In this document: positions 12,801 through 27,800 of the stretch, piece after piece
How the letters are laid out: each line of letters starts with the position of its first letter
Position numbering within the stretch: position 1 is the first letter of the stretch
From: Sipunculus nudus
Lineage: Eukaryota > Annelida > Sipuncula > Golfingiida > Sipunculidae
Assembly: GCA_026874595.1 (NCBI GenBank)
Contig: CM049318.1
Location: 40,652,456 to 40,716,455, forward strand
DNA: 64,000 bases
Direction: 5' to 3'
Program-made: the position numbers and the translations under genes
The notes under the pieces: generated by a model
Database searches by the model: none
Seen by the model: the letters and a program-made list of their open reading frames with translations, nothing else
What the model was told of the DNA's origin: nothing

Positions 12801-15800
12801 AGACACATTGTCTAGACACCCCCCAGAGCCAGGTCAGTTGTTATGGTGATGCCTTGACCCCACCTGTTTGTACTGAGTGACCTCTTGACTTGGCTGCTGA
12901 AACTCAGCATGTTGTCAAATCTGTTTTCAAATACAGAAAGCCTTTTTCAATTGGCTACAATGCTTTTTTTAAAACTGTATTTACCCAATCTATTCTTATA
13001 AAACTGGCAGAACCCTACCATCGAATAATTCTTGTAAAGTTTAAACCAATCAGCTAAACAGTTTCATCATAAATCAGTGTATAAGCTAGAAGAGTTTTAA
13101 ATTACATTTTTGCTTGTAAAAAAACACATCAATGTAGGTGGCGCCACCAATACCTCAAAATCAGATATGACATATGTGACAAACATTGGTATAAAATTTG
13201 GTGATGATAGCTCTAGCCGTTTCTGAGATTTTAATTTTAGTGTGCTTTTTTAGACAGATGACTTAGTTCAACCTCCTTTAACTCGGCCACAAATCTTCGA
13301 ACTGGTTCTATTTGAAAAAACTTAAGAGAGATTGTTCCAGGGATCATTTCTGTGAAATATTTGACAATTTGGCTGGACAGTTTCAGAGAAGAAGATTTTT
13401 AAAGGTTTTTAAGCTTTTTCTCTATAAAATCTAAATTGATGCAGATACCCAATAATAAGCTCTACGGCACCAAGTTTCACATGGGAATAATTCTTACATG
13501 TAATTTGGAGCTGCTAGCTCCAACTGTTTCTGACTTACAGCCATGGACGGCGGAAAGCCAGCCCTTGAAGGCGGACGGCTGACGACGGACGGACGACGCT
13601 GCGCCATCGCATAAGCTCACAGGTTCGCTAAAAAAGGCCTGTTTACTATTTTGCAGTCATTATGAACTGTCTTGCAATATTTTGGATTATTTGTCTCATA
13701 AAAATTACGTGCCAGGTATGACACTATTATTCACACGGTAGTCGGAGGAATGGCTCCTTCAACCTATAGCCTAAAACTTTTTATACTGTCTTCTATGTAT
13801 GAAAAAGATATATCCCAGAAAACATGACAAAATGGGTACAGTAAGTACAGTAGCATTTACAGACTACATGTGTTATGTTTGACAGAGCTCTGTCAAATTA
13901 TGCAAAATTTTGTATTTGAAGATGACTGACGCTTTACATTGTTTAAGATCACCTGACTGGTTGCTCGTTAGTCCAATGCTTATGATTATTCATTGTATGA
14001 ACATGCCATTAAGGTAACAAAATTCATGGATAGGTCAATTTGGCTGGACACATTTGGAGAAGAAGTTTTTTAAAGGTTTTTAGCCTTTTCCCTATAAAAT
14101 CTAAGTCAATGCAGATAGCAAAAAACTAGAATATCAGCAAAAGCTGACAAAAGCCCTCAGCCAAAAGAACAGTGTTTAGAGGTGGTAACAGTAACAAGTA
14201 CTAAATATCTGTTCTCACATGGATGTATATCTGTACATGTCTCAGTTATAAATTTAAAATGGAGAGGTATGTACCATGATTCATAACAATCCACCAAATG
14301 CTTCCTGAAAAATAAGCTTCTAAGCTTTATTCTATTATAAGCTCTGTGACCTTGAAAAGTAGGTCAAGGTCACCCATCTTCAAACATGAACAAGATTTTT
14401 GTCGATATACATCTTCACCAAAGAAATAAAATTCCTATTGTGAATCCTTTTAGAGATATCCCGCTCACAAGGCCAAAGGTGAAAAATCAAAGGAAAATTC
14501 AATAAAAAATCAGAAATTGCAGGTGGCGCCCCCTCAAACTTGTGCAGCAGTTACAGACCATCAGTCCCTATGATCATAGTAAGTATTGTGAAAATCCATC
14601 CAATGGTTCCTGAGAAATAAGCTTCTAAATGTTTTTTTTATAATCAGCTCTAAAATGTAGAAAAATAGGTCAAGGTCACCCATCTTCGAACTTGACTGAG
14701 ATTTTGTCAATATACATCTTCACCGAAAAAATAAAATTCTTACAGTGAATCCTTTTCGAGATATCCCGCTCACAAGCCCAAAGTTGAAAAATCCGATAAA
14801 AATTCATTTAAAATCAGAAATTGTAGGTGGCGCCACCAAACTTGTATAGCAGGTACAGACTATCAGTCCCAATAATCATAGTAAGTTTTGTGAAAATCCA
14901 CCAAATGGTTCCTGAGTAATAAGCATCTAAGTGTTTTTCTATAATCAGCTCTAAAATGTAGAAAAATAGGTCAAGGTCACTCATCTTTTTGAGATTTTGT
15001 CGATATACATCTTTACCGAGGAAATAAAATTCTGACGGTGAATCCTTTTCAAGATATCCCGCTCACAAGGTAAAAGTTAACGGACGCCAGACGGACGGAC
15101 GGACAGCTTGGGTGACGACAATAGCCCATCAGCCTAAGGGCTGAGGGCTAAAAAGTACAATCCAAAAAAGTTTGACATGTGACTGATTCTTCCACAAAAT
15201 TTGGCTCTGCTTGCTCTTAACAGTTTTGAGATAGCGTAGGTTAACGTATGGCGGAAACTGGACGGACAATGCCACGCCATCGCATAAACTCACAGGTTCC
15301 CTAAAAACTTACTAGCACCCCTTCTGGCTGCTTGGGTTGTATGCTTCACAGACAGCTGAGAAAAGCTACAAGAATTATCAGGTCCAAAAGACAAGGAAGC
15401 AAAGTGTAAAGTCACATGAGATATCAGACTATTAACTCTACAATATATGAAAAGGTAAAGTAGCTTCTCGCTGCATATATGACATCATACTCACCTTTTC
15501 CCATCAGCTGTTTTGACAGTCATTAGTGGCATACTCTGCAGTTTATGATTGGAGGAGGAATCTACACTGACAGTCACACTGTGGCCTAACTGGTTCTCTG
15601 TTATAGCTGGAATAACAAACAGTACAAGGTAACATCACCAAATTTTTTTAATAAATAGTTAATACACAAAGAATTTCGAGGGTTACCCCTGTATTGTAAT
15701 CTGAACAAGTGTTGTTTTGTCACTCTGACTTGAGATAATCTATCAACCTGTCAGAGTGGCATGCTTTGTAATATCAAGAACCTCACTGTAAGGTTCAATA

Positions 15801-18800
15801 ATGATGCAAATATTTTCATCATTTTTTTTTTACACCTCATGGCCTCTGAGTACCCTGTTATTTAAAAATAAACCAGATCACCAGTAAGACGTGATTAATT
15901 TTCTTTCTAACAACACAAACCATGTATGAAAAATATTCCACGTCTCTCCCAGGTTACATGTTGCTAACAGCTGAGTCCTGGGAACAGGAAAAGGAGGCAG
16001 TGACCATGGAGATGAGACTTAAGTTTCCATTTGTATATTCACATTTTTTTTAAATTACTCACCTGTCAAATAATTTAAGATTACTGACTGTATACAGTGG
16101 AACTGTTGCATTTGAATGAATGGCCAATGCAATGCATTTCTCCATATGACTGGTGTCACAACTAAAGTAGGCCTACCAGTCCTGTATAAATGCCTGCTGA
16201 GCTGTGTATTCATAGCAAGTGCCACCTCAAAGCAAAAGAATATAACATGGACACCACAATTTTTGTTCATGGAAAAAAATACTAAATGATTAAAGAATGA
16301 ATTTATAATAGCTGAAAATTTCATATCAATACCAATCCAAAGGTACAAGGAACACTTGCACATATGGTAACAGTTCTATGCAGCATCAAGTAATTAACAC
16401 ATACAAGCTCTTGGCATAAAAAAATCCTGGCAGACTAAAAAGGTTACATATTTGGCAATACTGTAACACTCGAAAATGTGAATCCTAATGCTACAGCCAT
16501 TTGGCAAATATTATCTCCTGCATGTATAGTTTCCTTTCTCTTAGTTCCAAATAAATGTGATGTTGCTTGTGCTCCTACAATGATTGTACAAGCAACAGAT
16601 GAGCATTTCTTGTCTCTCAACATATAAAAGGGCTCAAAACCCTAAAAACACTGCTAAATCTGACTGATATGACAATTTCAAAGTATTAAAATAATTCATG
16701 TATTTACGGACTCTGAAGTCAGCAGCAATACGAAGCAGTGGGATCAAGATAGGCGATCTTGAACGACTCTGGTTTATTACCGCAGTGGGAGGTGCGAAAA
16801 TCCAGGTATTATTTATAGCAGAAGGTGATTAATGGATATAAAGTCATTTACTGTCAGGAGACCAGTCCAGACTCTCCTCTTTCATTTCACTTGACAAGTC
16901 CAATATTCATATTAATTTGAATACCAGGTGTTTTAAGGATAATCTGACATTATTAGGATGATCAAGTTTAGAGAACTTGGACATCCACTCATTTTTTTAT
17001 TTAAGATTTAAATTTTATTTAAAAATACTTGATACAAACAGCTATAATAACTGATGTGATGCACTCTTTGGCTCTGATGCTGGCATATGTTAGATACAAT
17101 TTTTATTTTGCTTGATCAGGGTATTATAAGTCCATCTTAATGTAAGAAGTATTACGAATATCCTGACATAGTTAGATAAGAGCAGAAATCAGTATACACT
17201 ACTTGGACAGCTACTTACCTTCTACAGTCATGGCATACAATGACTTTGTTTTAACACACAGGAGGTCATAGGGAGAGACGAAGTATGTCATCTTCATCGG
17301 CTGTCCTGTCAAGGTGAAAATTATGACTGAGCAATCATTCAAGATTTAACTGAATGCTCCACAAGGCCAGCAAAATTTATTTTACCATCAGGCAGCATGA
17401 TTACTCAGTGCTGCCATCTATCAGTCAGTATTAACTAATCATTCTATCAGTGGATGAGGACCTTTTTACACAGTGAATCTAAATCAAAAACATATAGATA
17501 GCCTAAGCATTGGTGCATTTATTAATAACCAAATGATTCTAGATGTGATTCTAGAAAAATAAGATGACATTCCTTGAAGTTTCAGAATAATCAATAACTC
17601 TCTAGCATAAACACAGTTAACTGAAAATAATTGAACCTACTTTCTCATAATGTTTTTTGAGAATGTGAAATGTATATAAAACCTCAGCATGCCAGAGGTT
17701 AGCAACATGCTCATGACTAGATTGATCTAAAATTATATAATTTTTTTTATATAATTTTGTTGATGTAATCCTGGCAGAATCACACAATGATAAAGTCTGT
17801 TCTTATTCGAATTTTCTCACTAACAGAAAATTTTCATTTACTTTCTTAATATCACACAGTCAGACAGTCCACAACTTGGCATTCTTTGGGAAAACAAGTG
17901 ACCCATGGGTCATGACGCTCAGCTGCTAAGCATGACCTGCGACATCATGGGCTGAGATTCACAACTTCCAGTCAAATTTGGAAGAACCAATTTGTTGAAA
18001 TTTTCTACGACAACAGAAATATATATCACCTATGTCTGATTAAAACACAGTGAATTGATGGTCTGAGGAAAATGTATGATTGTTAAGGTATCCAGAACTA
18101 TTCCCATAGCTTACTTGATACCTGTCAGTCTCAAAAGGAACACCACAAAGGGCAAATATAAGATCAAAATATATAGCAAAAAATCAAGGAAATCCATGCA
18201 AGAATTATTGAGAAACAGGTGCTTCTGTATGAATTTTTATTCAATACAAGCCAACTGTACTGCACTTTCATATATGATGATAATATTTATTAAGAAATAT
18301 TTGACCCAATCCTTTGCAAGATTACATTAATATACGTCCGACTGCCTTCACTTTAAGTTCTTGAGATAATATGATCAAAAGGAATTTAAAGATGGTTGCC
18401 TGGTGGCCATTTTGGATTTCTTACAGGTCTGAAATCAGACAACAACCATTCTCTAAATCGGACCAAAAATTGAAGGAAATTACTGAAACTGCACTGAAAA
18501 AAGGATTTCTAAGGTGGCTAACTGGCAGACATAATGGATTTCTGACAAGTCTGACATTTGATATCACACATCCTCCAATAAGAGACCAAACTTGGGGCAA
18601 ATTCTCCAAATGATGTTACAGTAATGAATGTCCAAAACAATTCAAAAGGCGCTCATATCAGATTTACAGATATGCAAATGTAAAAGTGTAGGTCCAATAT
18701 TTTTTATTATCACTCTGCTTTTCAATGGGGTCAGCAGGGTTGGTAAACTGCAAAACCTGAAAGAAAAGAAATGCAGAAAGCATGACTAAGAGTCTTGTAA

Positions 18801-21800
18801 TAAAATAAAGCCATCCTAAATCAAGTACACATCCACATATTATGAGAACAAACACTTGCTTTTATATGTGGTGATTTATATAAAAATATTCAGATATCTA
18901 GGAAACTAAGTTTATTGCTATGATTCCATAAAATAAACTGCAAAATGTTCCCACCATCTTATAAATCAGTAGCTAAACCTTAATACTATACTCTCATAGT
19001 GTTAATTCCTGGATGAAGCATTCCATCAACAGTGTTTTGTTATGCAGTAACGAGGTACTTATCACTCAGCCTTATCACTTAATAGCCTGATACAAAAGGG
19101 AGTCATATGTCACCAGTGTCACTCACAATTACAGCCACACGGTGAGATGTACCAGCTGGAGGGCAAGCTTATATATACAAGAAAAATAGAGATGGACTAC
19201 AAAATAAGTTGACCTGACCTATGACCTTGGCCTTTTGCCCACATATCAACTAGATTCTTTATAAATGATGGGTAACTACTAACCAATTACATCTGGCCGG
19301 GTGTAATTACTTGGCAACTAATGAATAACTTAGACCTGCAACCTTTAACCTCCTGACCAGCTGACCTCAAAATCAATTAGTTTTTTCTTCATGCAAAAAG
19401 CCCCATAAATATGAAGTTTGAATCACATTGAGTGATGCATAGATGGGGCATATGTGAAAGACTGAAGGTTTGGGTTGAACAGTTTCACTTGAAATATGTT
19501 CACAAGCATTTAGAACAATATTGTGACCTTGACCTTTGACCTTTTGAACTCAACTTCAATAGGCTTCTTCCCCTACTGGTAGGTAAGCCATATATGACAG
19601 ATGGAAAGTATAGATTGAAAAGTTTGCCTGAAAATTACTCCACTCAAGAAGAGGGTGCTATGAACTCGACCTTTGACCTCAAAATCAACAGGTCTTTTCC
19701 CCTGTTGGCAGAGAAGCGATATCAGTGCTGAAAGGTTTGGAATGAAAGGTCTAGCTTGAAATGTGTCCACAACCTTTTCAAAGAAGTGGATCCTGTGACC
19801 CTGACCTTTGACCTTGTGACCTCAACATCTATAGGATTCTTCTCCCACTTAGTAGGTGAGCTATATGTGAAAGATCAAAGAATTGGGATGAAAGGTTTGG
19901 CTTAAAATGCATCCACAGGCTTTTCAAAGAAGTTGGTTCTGTGACCTTGACCTTTGACCTTGTGACCTCAAAATAATTATGGTTCTTCCCCTGTTGGTAG
20001 GTGAGCTGTATGTGAAAGATGGAAGGTTTGGGATGAAAATTTTGGCTTAAAGAATTATTTCTGGGGGGTGCAAACACACCCCATAACTTCGAGAATATAG
20101 GTCGCAGTGACCTAATTTCAGGTTTGCAAGGAGATCTTTTTAGAACCTCTAAGACTGCATAGGGTTCATGGCCCTAGCCCCTACGGTTACGATTTGTGCC
20201 CTGCTAACGGCCGGACGGCCGGACGGACGGACAGACGGAAGGACAAGGCACAAAGACCCATCCCTATAGCCCAGCATGACTGAAAGTCAGCTGAGCTAAA
20301 AAAGAAACAACTGATATTTTTACAAATTCTTGTTAATACCTACCTCCTGTCCTTGGCTGCAGAATCCCAAGAGGAGATTTGTGAATATAATTTCCTACTC
20401 CATTGATAGAGCTGTAAAAATAATTATAAATATTACTAATCAAATGGAGCAATCTGTACAAAGGTCACAGTATAACAAGCTTTTACGTAATTTCCATTTT
20501 CAATATAAGCATGAAATAGTAAACATGGGAGAATTATTAGCAGACATATACAAGGGAAAAAAAACCTATGACAAAGTCAGTATGACAAAAAGATGGATTT
20601 AAAAAAAAATGTTTGAAGATCGGCACTCTTTTACCAACGAATATGGCTAAAAATAGCAATATTTTTTACCAAACAGAGTTGGCAAGACAAAATTAAATGG
20701 ACTCCAAAGGATTTTTACTGGACTCCACATTTTTTTATGGAAAACTTGTTTTCAATAATATGGCTTTGCACACCTCTTTTATGTAACATTTAAATTAACA
20801 ATGAATTAACTGGATGACAAAATTATTTTTTGTAAAGTGAATAACATTTTTGCATGATATCTTTGAAAACATGATTTGTATCCGCAATGACCAAAGATTG
20901 CCATACCTCCCTTAAAACTGCAGGCAAATCTTGTGGCCCCGCATTAAATTGGAGCCCTGACTGATATACAGATATATCTGTTGATCATTCCAAGTCCTAA
21001 TGTGTACCAGAATAACCTGCACCTAATGTTCAACATATGAGAACTTTCAGTCTGCCGGACTTACCTCTGCAGTTGAGCAAGTGTATTGAGATCTGTTTCT
21101 AGGGCCTGCAGAGCAAGGAAAATTTTACTCTTCTGCTTCCTGTAAAAATATGAAACCCGTTCGTTATCAATCTGGATGTCCATGCCTTTAGCTTAGTAAT
21201 TTATAATTCTGGGTTTCTTTTAATAATGGCCTCTGATATGAAGTTACACACCTAAAGCCAGTTGTTATAAAAATATACTGTTTGAGGACACTTTTTAGGA
21301 AATATAAAGAATAACATCCTGACTGCTTTGACTTTATATTGACATACAAAACATCCAATTTAACAGTAAATTCTACCTTTTCTGACTTTAACAGTCCAAT
21401 TATCCCTGGTATATTTATCTTGGCATGAAACTTTGTTGATAAAATTGGTTATAATCGTGCAAACACAAACATCTTCAACAAATACAGAACTGCTGCAATC
21501 TGTCACACAGAATTCAATTTGCACTCACATCATATAAAATGTGTGAAAAAAGTCGCTCCAATGTAAGCATATCAAATTACATTTATGAAATAAAACAGGG
21601 AAGTGAAATGGTTCATTCTTCATTTTCTGAAACTTTTCATCATTATTCATTAAGACTGAGAATCTGAGCAAATTAAATATATAAACATGGGAGCCATGGG
21701 TCACGGCGCTCAGCTGATCGTGATTGGACTATAAATGTTTCTCCACTGTGATACTATATCGAGTCGATAAAGCTTATGAATATCATGGACATGTTGGGCT

Positions 21801-24800
21801 ATTATAAAGGAATGTAATGTAATATGTGAGTAAATGATAAATGAAATAACCTGACTGATGGATTAATAGAGTCAAATATAGTGTTTTATTTTTTATTTAT
21901 TTAGGAGGGGTTGAAAATTGTGATATATTTGAGCAAATATGAATGCAATGACAGCAGTAATAAGCAGTAGTAGAATGATGATAAGGCTATTTGTTGAAGG
22001 ATCTAAAGTGTATGGTAGTCTGCAAGCTTTCAATTTGACAGATATGATGTTATGATTAACTATGCTGATGAAGTGATTTATGAATTTGTGACTGTATGAC
22101 ACAATATCTCTTAGTCTTGACAAGGTACATTATTGTGATGCCCACTATGTCTACATATTACACAATATTGACATAATTTCTGGCATGTACATAGGTACCT
22201 ATGGACGAATAGTTATACAAAATATTAAAGTATGAATATATCAAATTCATCTTGTTCTTGCTTACTGAGGCTGACTTTGGGATAGGGTTCGGAGAAGGGA
22301 AAAGTGAAGGCAGCACGAAGGTGGATGTAGAAATATTCTATTGTAATGTTTTTCATTTATATAAGAATATGAAACGCTAAGAGGAAAGGGGCCCTCCTAC
22401 TTGGTTATAGTAAAGTTCTAAATATATGATTGCAAACTAATACTCTGACAAGACTGTCATGAAGTAAAAAACAGTAAATGCAAGCTTTCAATTTGACAGA
22501 TATGATGTTATGATTAACTATGCTGATGAAGTGATTTATGAATTTGTGACTGTATGACACAATATCTCTTTAGTCTTGACAAGGTACATTATTGTGATGC
22601 CCACTATGTCTACATATTACACAATATTGACATAATTTCTGGCATGTACATAGGTACCTATGGACGAATAGTTATACAAAATATTAAAGTATGAATATAT
22701 CTGATTCATCTTGTTCTTGCTTACTGAGGCTGACTTTGGGATGGGGTTCGGAGAAGGGAAAAGTGAGGGCAGCATGAAGGTGGATGTAGAAATATTCTAT
22801 TGTAATGTTTTTCATTTATATAATGAATATGAAAAGCTAAAAGGAAAGGGGCCCTCCTACTTGGTTATAGTAAAGTTCTAAATATATGATTGCAAACTAA
22901 TACTCTGACAAGACTGTCATGAAGAAAAACAGTAAAAGTTTTGAGATACTGTAATGCATATGAAAATTTACAGAAGGACAGGCAAGTGGACAGAATGGAC
23001 TAATACCTTTATTTCACTTTCAAGGGAATAATGCATTTAAGTTTATATATAAGCCTTTTTTTTAAGCATATCCACTTTTTCCATTAAGAAGTTTTTATCT
23101 GAATCCTTTTTTTTATTTACAGGTTTTAATAAACAAGTGACCCATGGGTCATGACGCTCAGCTGCCAAGCATGACCTGTGACATCATGGACTGAGATTCA
23201 CAACTTCCAGTCAAATTTTGAAGAACCAATTTGTTGAAAATTTTCTATGACACCAGAAATATATATCACCTATGTCTGGTTAAAACACAGTGAATTGATG
23301 GTCTGAGGAAAATGCATGATTGTTAAGGTATCCAGAACTATTCCCATAGCTTACTTGATACCTGTCAGTCTCAAAAGGAACACCACAAAGGGCAAATATA
23401 AGATCAAAATATATAGCAAAAATCAAGGAAATACATGCAAGAAGTATTGAGAAACAGGTGTTTCTGTATGAATTTTTATTCAATACAAGCCAACTGTACT
23501 GCACTTTTATAAATGATGGTAATATTTATTCAGAAATATTTGACCCAATCCTTTACAAGATTACATAAATATACATCCAACTGCATTCACTTTAACTGTT
23601 CTTGAGATAATATGATCAAAAGGAATTAAAAGATGGTTGCCTGGTGGCCATATTGGACTTCTGACAAGTCTGAAATCAGACAACAAACATTCTCTAAATC
23701 GGACCAAAAATTGAAGGAAATTACTGAAACTGCACTGAAAAAAGGATTTCTAAGGTGGCTAACTGGCAGACATAATGGATTTCTGACAAGTCTGACATTT
23801 GATATCACACATCCTCCAATAAGAGACCAAACTTGGGGCAAATTCTCCAAATGATGTTACAGTAATGAATGTCCAAAACAATTCAAAAGGCGCTCATATC
23901 AGATTTACAGATATGCAAATGTAAAAGTGTAGGTCCAATATTTTTTATTATCACTCTGCTTTTCAATGGGGTCAGCAGGGTTGGTAAACTGCAAAACCTG
24001 AAAGAAAAGAAATGCAGAAAGCATGACTAAGAGTCTTGTAATAAAATAAAGCCATCCTAAATCAAGTACACATCCACATATTATGAGAACAAACACTTGC
24101 TTTTATATGTGGTGATTTATATAAAAATATTCAGATATCTAGGAAACTAAGTTTATTGCTATGATTCCATAAAATAAACTGCAAAATGTTCCCACCATCT
24201 TATAAATCAGTAGCTAAACCTTAATACTATACTCTCATAGTGTTAATTCCTGGATGAAGCATTCCATCAACAGTGTTTTGTTATGCAGTAACGAGGTACT
24301 TATCACTCAGCCTTATCACTTAATAGCCTGATACAAAAGGGAGTCATATGTCACCAGTGTCACTCACAATTACAGCCACACGGTGAGATGTACCAGCTGG
24401 AGGGCAAGCTTATATATACAAGAAAAATAGAGATGGACTACAAAATAAGTTGACCTGACCTATGACCTTGGCCTTTTGCCCACATATCAACTAGATTCTT
24501 TATAAATGATGGTAATATTTATTCAGAAATATTTGACCCAATCCTTTACAAGATTACATAAATATACATCCAACTGCATTCACTTTAACTGTTCTTGAGA
24601 TAATATGATCAAAAGGAATTAAAAGATGGTTGCCTGGTGGCCATATTGGACTTCTGACAAGTCTGAAATCAGACAACAAACATTCTCTAAATCGGACCAA
24701 ACATTAAAGAAAAATTACTGAAACTGCACTGAAGAAAGAATTTCTAAGGTGGCTAACTGGCAGACATAATGGATTTCTGACAAGTATGACATTTGATATC

Positions 24801-27800
24801 CCACATTCTCCAATAAGAGACCAAACTTGGGGCAAATTCTCCAGTAATGAATGCCCAAAATAATTCAAAAGGCATGTCCAGGCCCTCATATCAGATTTAT
24901 AGATATGCAATTGTAAAAAGTGTAAGTCCAATATCTTTTATTATCACTCTGCTTTTCAATGGGGTCAGCAGGGTAGGTAAACTGCCAAACCTGAAAGAAA
25001 ATAAACGCAGAAAGCATGACTAAGAGTCTTGAAATAAAACAAAAAGCCATCCTAAATCAAGGTACACATCCACATATTATGAGAACAAACACTTGCTTTT
25101 ATATGTGGTGATATATATTAAAATATTCAGATATCTAGGAAACTAAGTTTATTGCTATGATTCCATAAAATCAACTGCAAAATGTTCCCATCATCTTATA
25201 TTTTATAAATCAGTAGCTAAACCTTAATACTATACTCTCATAGTCTTAATGCCTGGTTGAAGCATTCTGACAACAGTGTTTTTGTTATGAAGTAACGAGG
25301 TACTTATCACTGAGCCTTATCACTTAATAGGCTGATACAAAAGGGAGTCATGTCACCAGTGTCACTCACAATTACAGCCACACAGGGAGATGTACCAGCT
25401 GGAGTAGGATGGTTATATATACAAGAAAAATAGAGATGGTCTATAAAATAAGTAATTGTGAACATCCCTGACCTATGACCTTGGCCTTTTGCCCATATAT
25501 CAACTGGATTCTTTATAAATGATGGGTAACTACTAACCACTTAAATCTGGTGTAATTACTTGGGAACCAATGGGTGAATAACTTTGACCTGCAACCTTTA
25601 ACCTGCTGACCAGCTGACCCCAAAATCAATAAGTTATTTATTCAAGCAAAAAGACCCATAAATATGAAGTTTGAGTCAAACTGAGTGATGCATAGATGTG
25701 GCATATGTGAAAGACTGAAGGTTTGGGTTGAACAGTTACACTTGAAATTTGCTCACAAGCATTTAGAACAATTGAATATTGTGACCTTGACCTTTGACTT
25801 TTTGACCACAACATCAATAGGCTTCTTCCCTTATTGGTAGGTAAGCCATATATGACAGATGGAAGGTACAGATTGAAAAGTTTGCCTGAAAATTACTCCA
25901 CGCAAGAAGTGGGTGCTGTGAACTTGACCTTTGACCTCAAAATCAACAGGTCTTTTCCCCTGTTGGCAGAGAAGCAATATCAGTGCTGGAAGGTTTGGAA
26001 TGAAAAGTCTAGCTTGAAATGTGTCCACAACCTTTTCAAAGAAGTGGATCCTGTGACCCTGACCTTTGACCTTGTGACCTCAAAATCTATAGGATTCTTC
26101 TCCTAACTATAGTAGGTGAGCTATATGTGAAAAATCAAAGAATTGGGATGAAAGGGTTGGCTTAAAATGCATCCACAGGCTTTTCAAAGAAGAGGCTCCT
26201 GTGACCTTGACCTTTGACCTTTTGACCTAAAAAAAATTATGGTTCTTCCCCTGTTGGTAGGTGAGCTGTATGTGAAAGATGGAAGGTTTGGGATGAAAAT
26301 TTTGTCTCAAAGAGTTATTTCTGGGGGGTGCAAACACACCCCATAACTTTGAGAATATAGGTCGCAGTGACCTAATTTCAGGTTTGCAAGGAGATCTTTA
26401 TATAACCTCTAAGACTGCATAGGGTTCATGGCCCTAGCCCCTACGGTTACGATTTGTGCCCTGCTAACGGATGGCCGGCCGGCCGGCCAGCCGGACAGAC
26501 AGATGGAAGGACGACGGACAAAGACCCATCCCTATAGCCCAGCATGACTGAAAGTCAGCTGAGCTAAAAAACCTGAAAATATAAGTTAAAATATTAGAAT
26601 TGTTGCAAAAGTTGCAATCATTATATATACAGAGTAAAAAACTGAAACTATAAGTTAAAATATTAGAATTGTTGCAAAAGTTGCAATCATCATATATCCA
26701 GAGTAGAGCTCATATTGGGTCATATTATGCATACACATATATTTTATTATTTTAAATCATAAATGTTTAAACTGAATTTAAAAGAAAATAATGCCACAAC
26801 ATGGCATCTACAAGAATATTCCTTGAATCACTATTAAAAAGTTTTGCACATTGGAGTTTTCAGTACATGCTTAATTTTCTTCACCAAAATAAAATAAAAG
26901 ATTCAGTAAATTTAATAAAATAAAACATCTTTTCAAATAAAGTATACACACTGTTGGTTGAATGAGGGACAAACAATATCATTTTGCTAATTACTATCCC
27001 AGTTTTAATTTATTACTGGAATTAATAGTCAATTTCACACCTGGTGAAGTTTTTACTCCTCTGAAGTGAGGAATTACTTATCTCATGAACATCCACACTT
27101 TCATAGCAATACACCACTTTGTGGACACAATTAAATGTACACTTTAATCATTGTAACCCTGGTGGTACAATACAAAATCTAAAATGTAGCATAGCCTAGA
27201 ATAAGAATGAATCAAATACAGAAAATTCATCATCTATTCATCTAGTTTATGCACCATCTGGGGGGGGGGGGGGGAGTGCAGGGCAGAGGGGAAGCCTGCT
27301 GGTAGTGGCCAAGCTGACCCAAGGCAAGCTGCCTGGGGTGGGTTACATAATGCAAGTGAAGGTTGTACTACTAGGTGGGCTAGATGTTAACAACACTTGA
27401 CATGGTGTATGAAAACATGAATAAAAGCTATTCTTTCCAATCAATTTCTTTGAAATTTCAGATTGTAAAAGATTAAATCCTAATGTATATATGCTGTGAA
27501 AATTAAATCAACAGTGCCAAAGTTGGACAAAATTTAAGGTATTGATTTTTTATTTATGCTAATAACTTGAAAAATTTGCAAAATTCAGATCTAATTTTGG
27601 GTAAACAATTGAATCTTGATTAAATAAAGTTATATTCCTGAAAAAAAGTCTCTAGGTTCAGCAATTCTCATGTAAGATGAGTAAATATATTTCCTGATTT
27701 TTAAAAAAAATGCATTATGTTTTGGCCCATAACTTCAAAATAATACCCAATACTGACCTAATTTTTGGTAAGTTCATAGAAAATGTATGAAAGAATGTGA

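Larger units (their letters stand above)
11445..13631. mobile_element. F-family repeat, copy 1, hosting a G element
   Basis: The left end has two AGGCCT hexamers (11447-11452, 11455-11460), which can form a hairpin, and then AACCTGTG. The right end reads CATAAGCTCACAGGTTCGCTAA, with CTAA at 13628-13631 preceded by a GGACGGACGAC tract. The left GCGAACCTGTG (best seen in copy 3) and the right CACAGGTTCGC form an 11-bp subterminal inverted repeat. G copy 2 occupies 11616 to about 12680. The left boundary rests on about 35 conserved bases only. Confidence 0.45.

Noticed and set aside
18371-24096. Open frames of 60-80 codons that occur in identical form near 18371-18855 and 23633-24096
   Set aside because: They lie in the duplicated A/B repeat, overlap on both strands and show no domain. 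Their identity reflects the DNA duplication.
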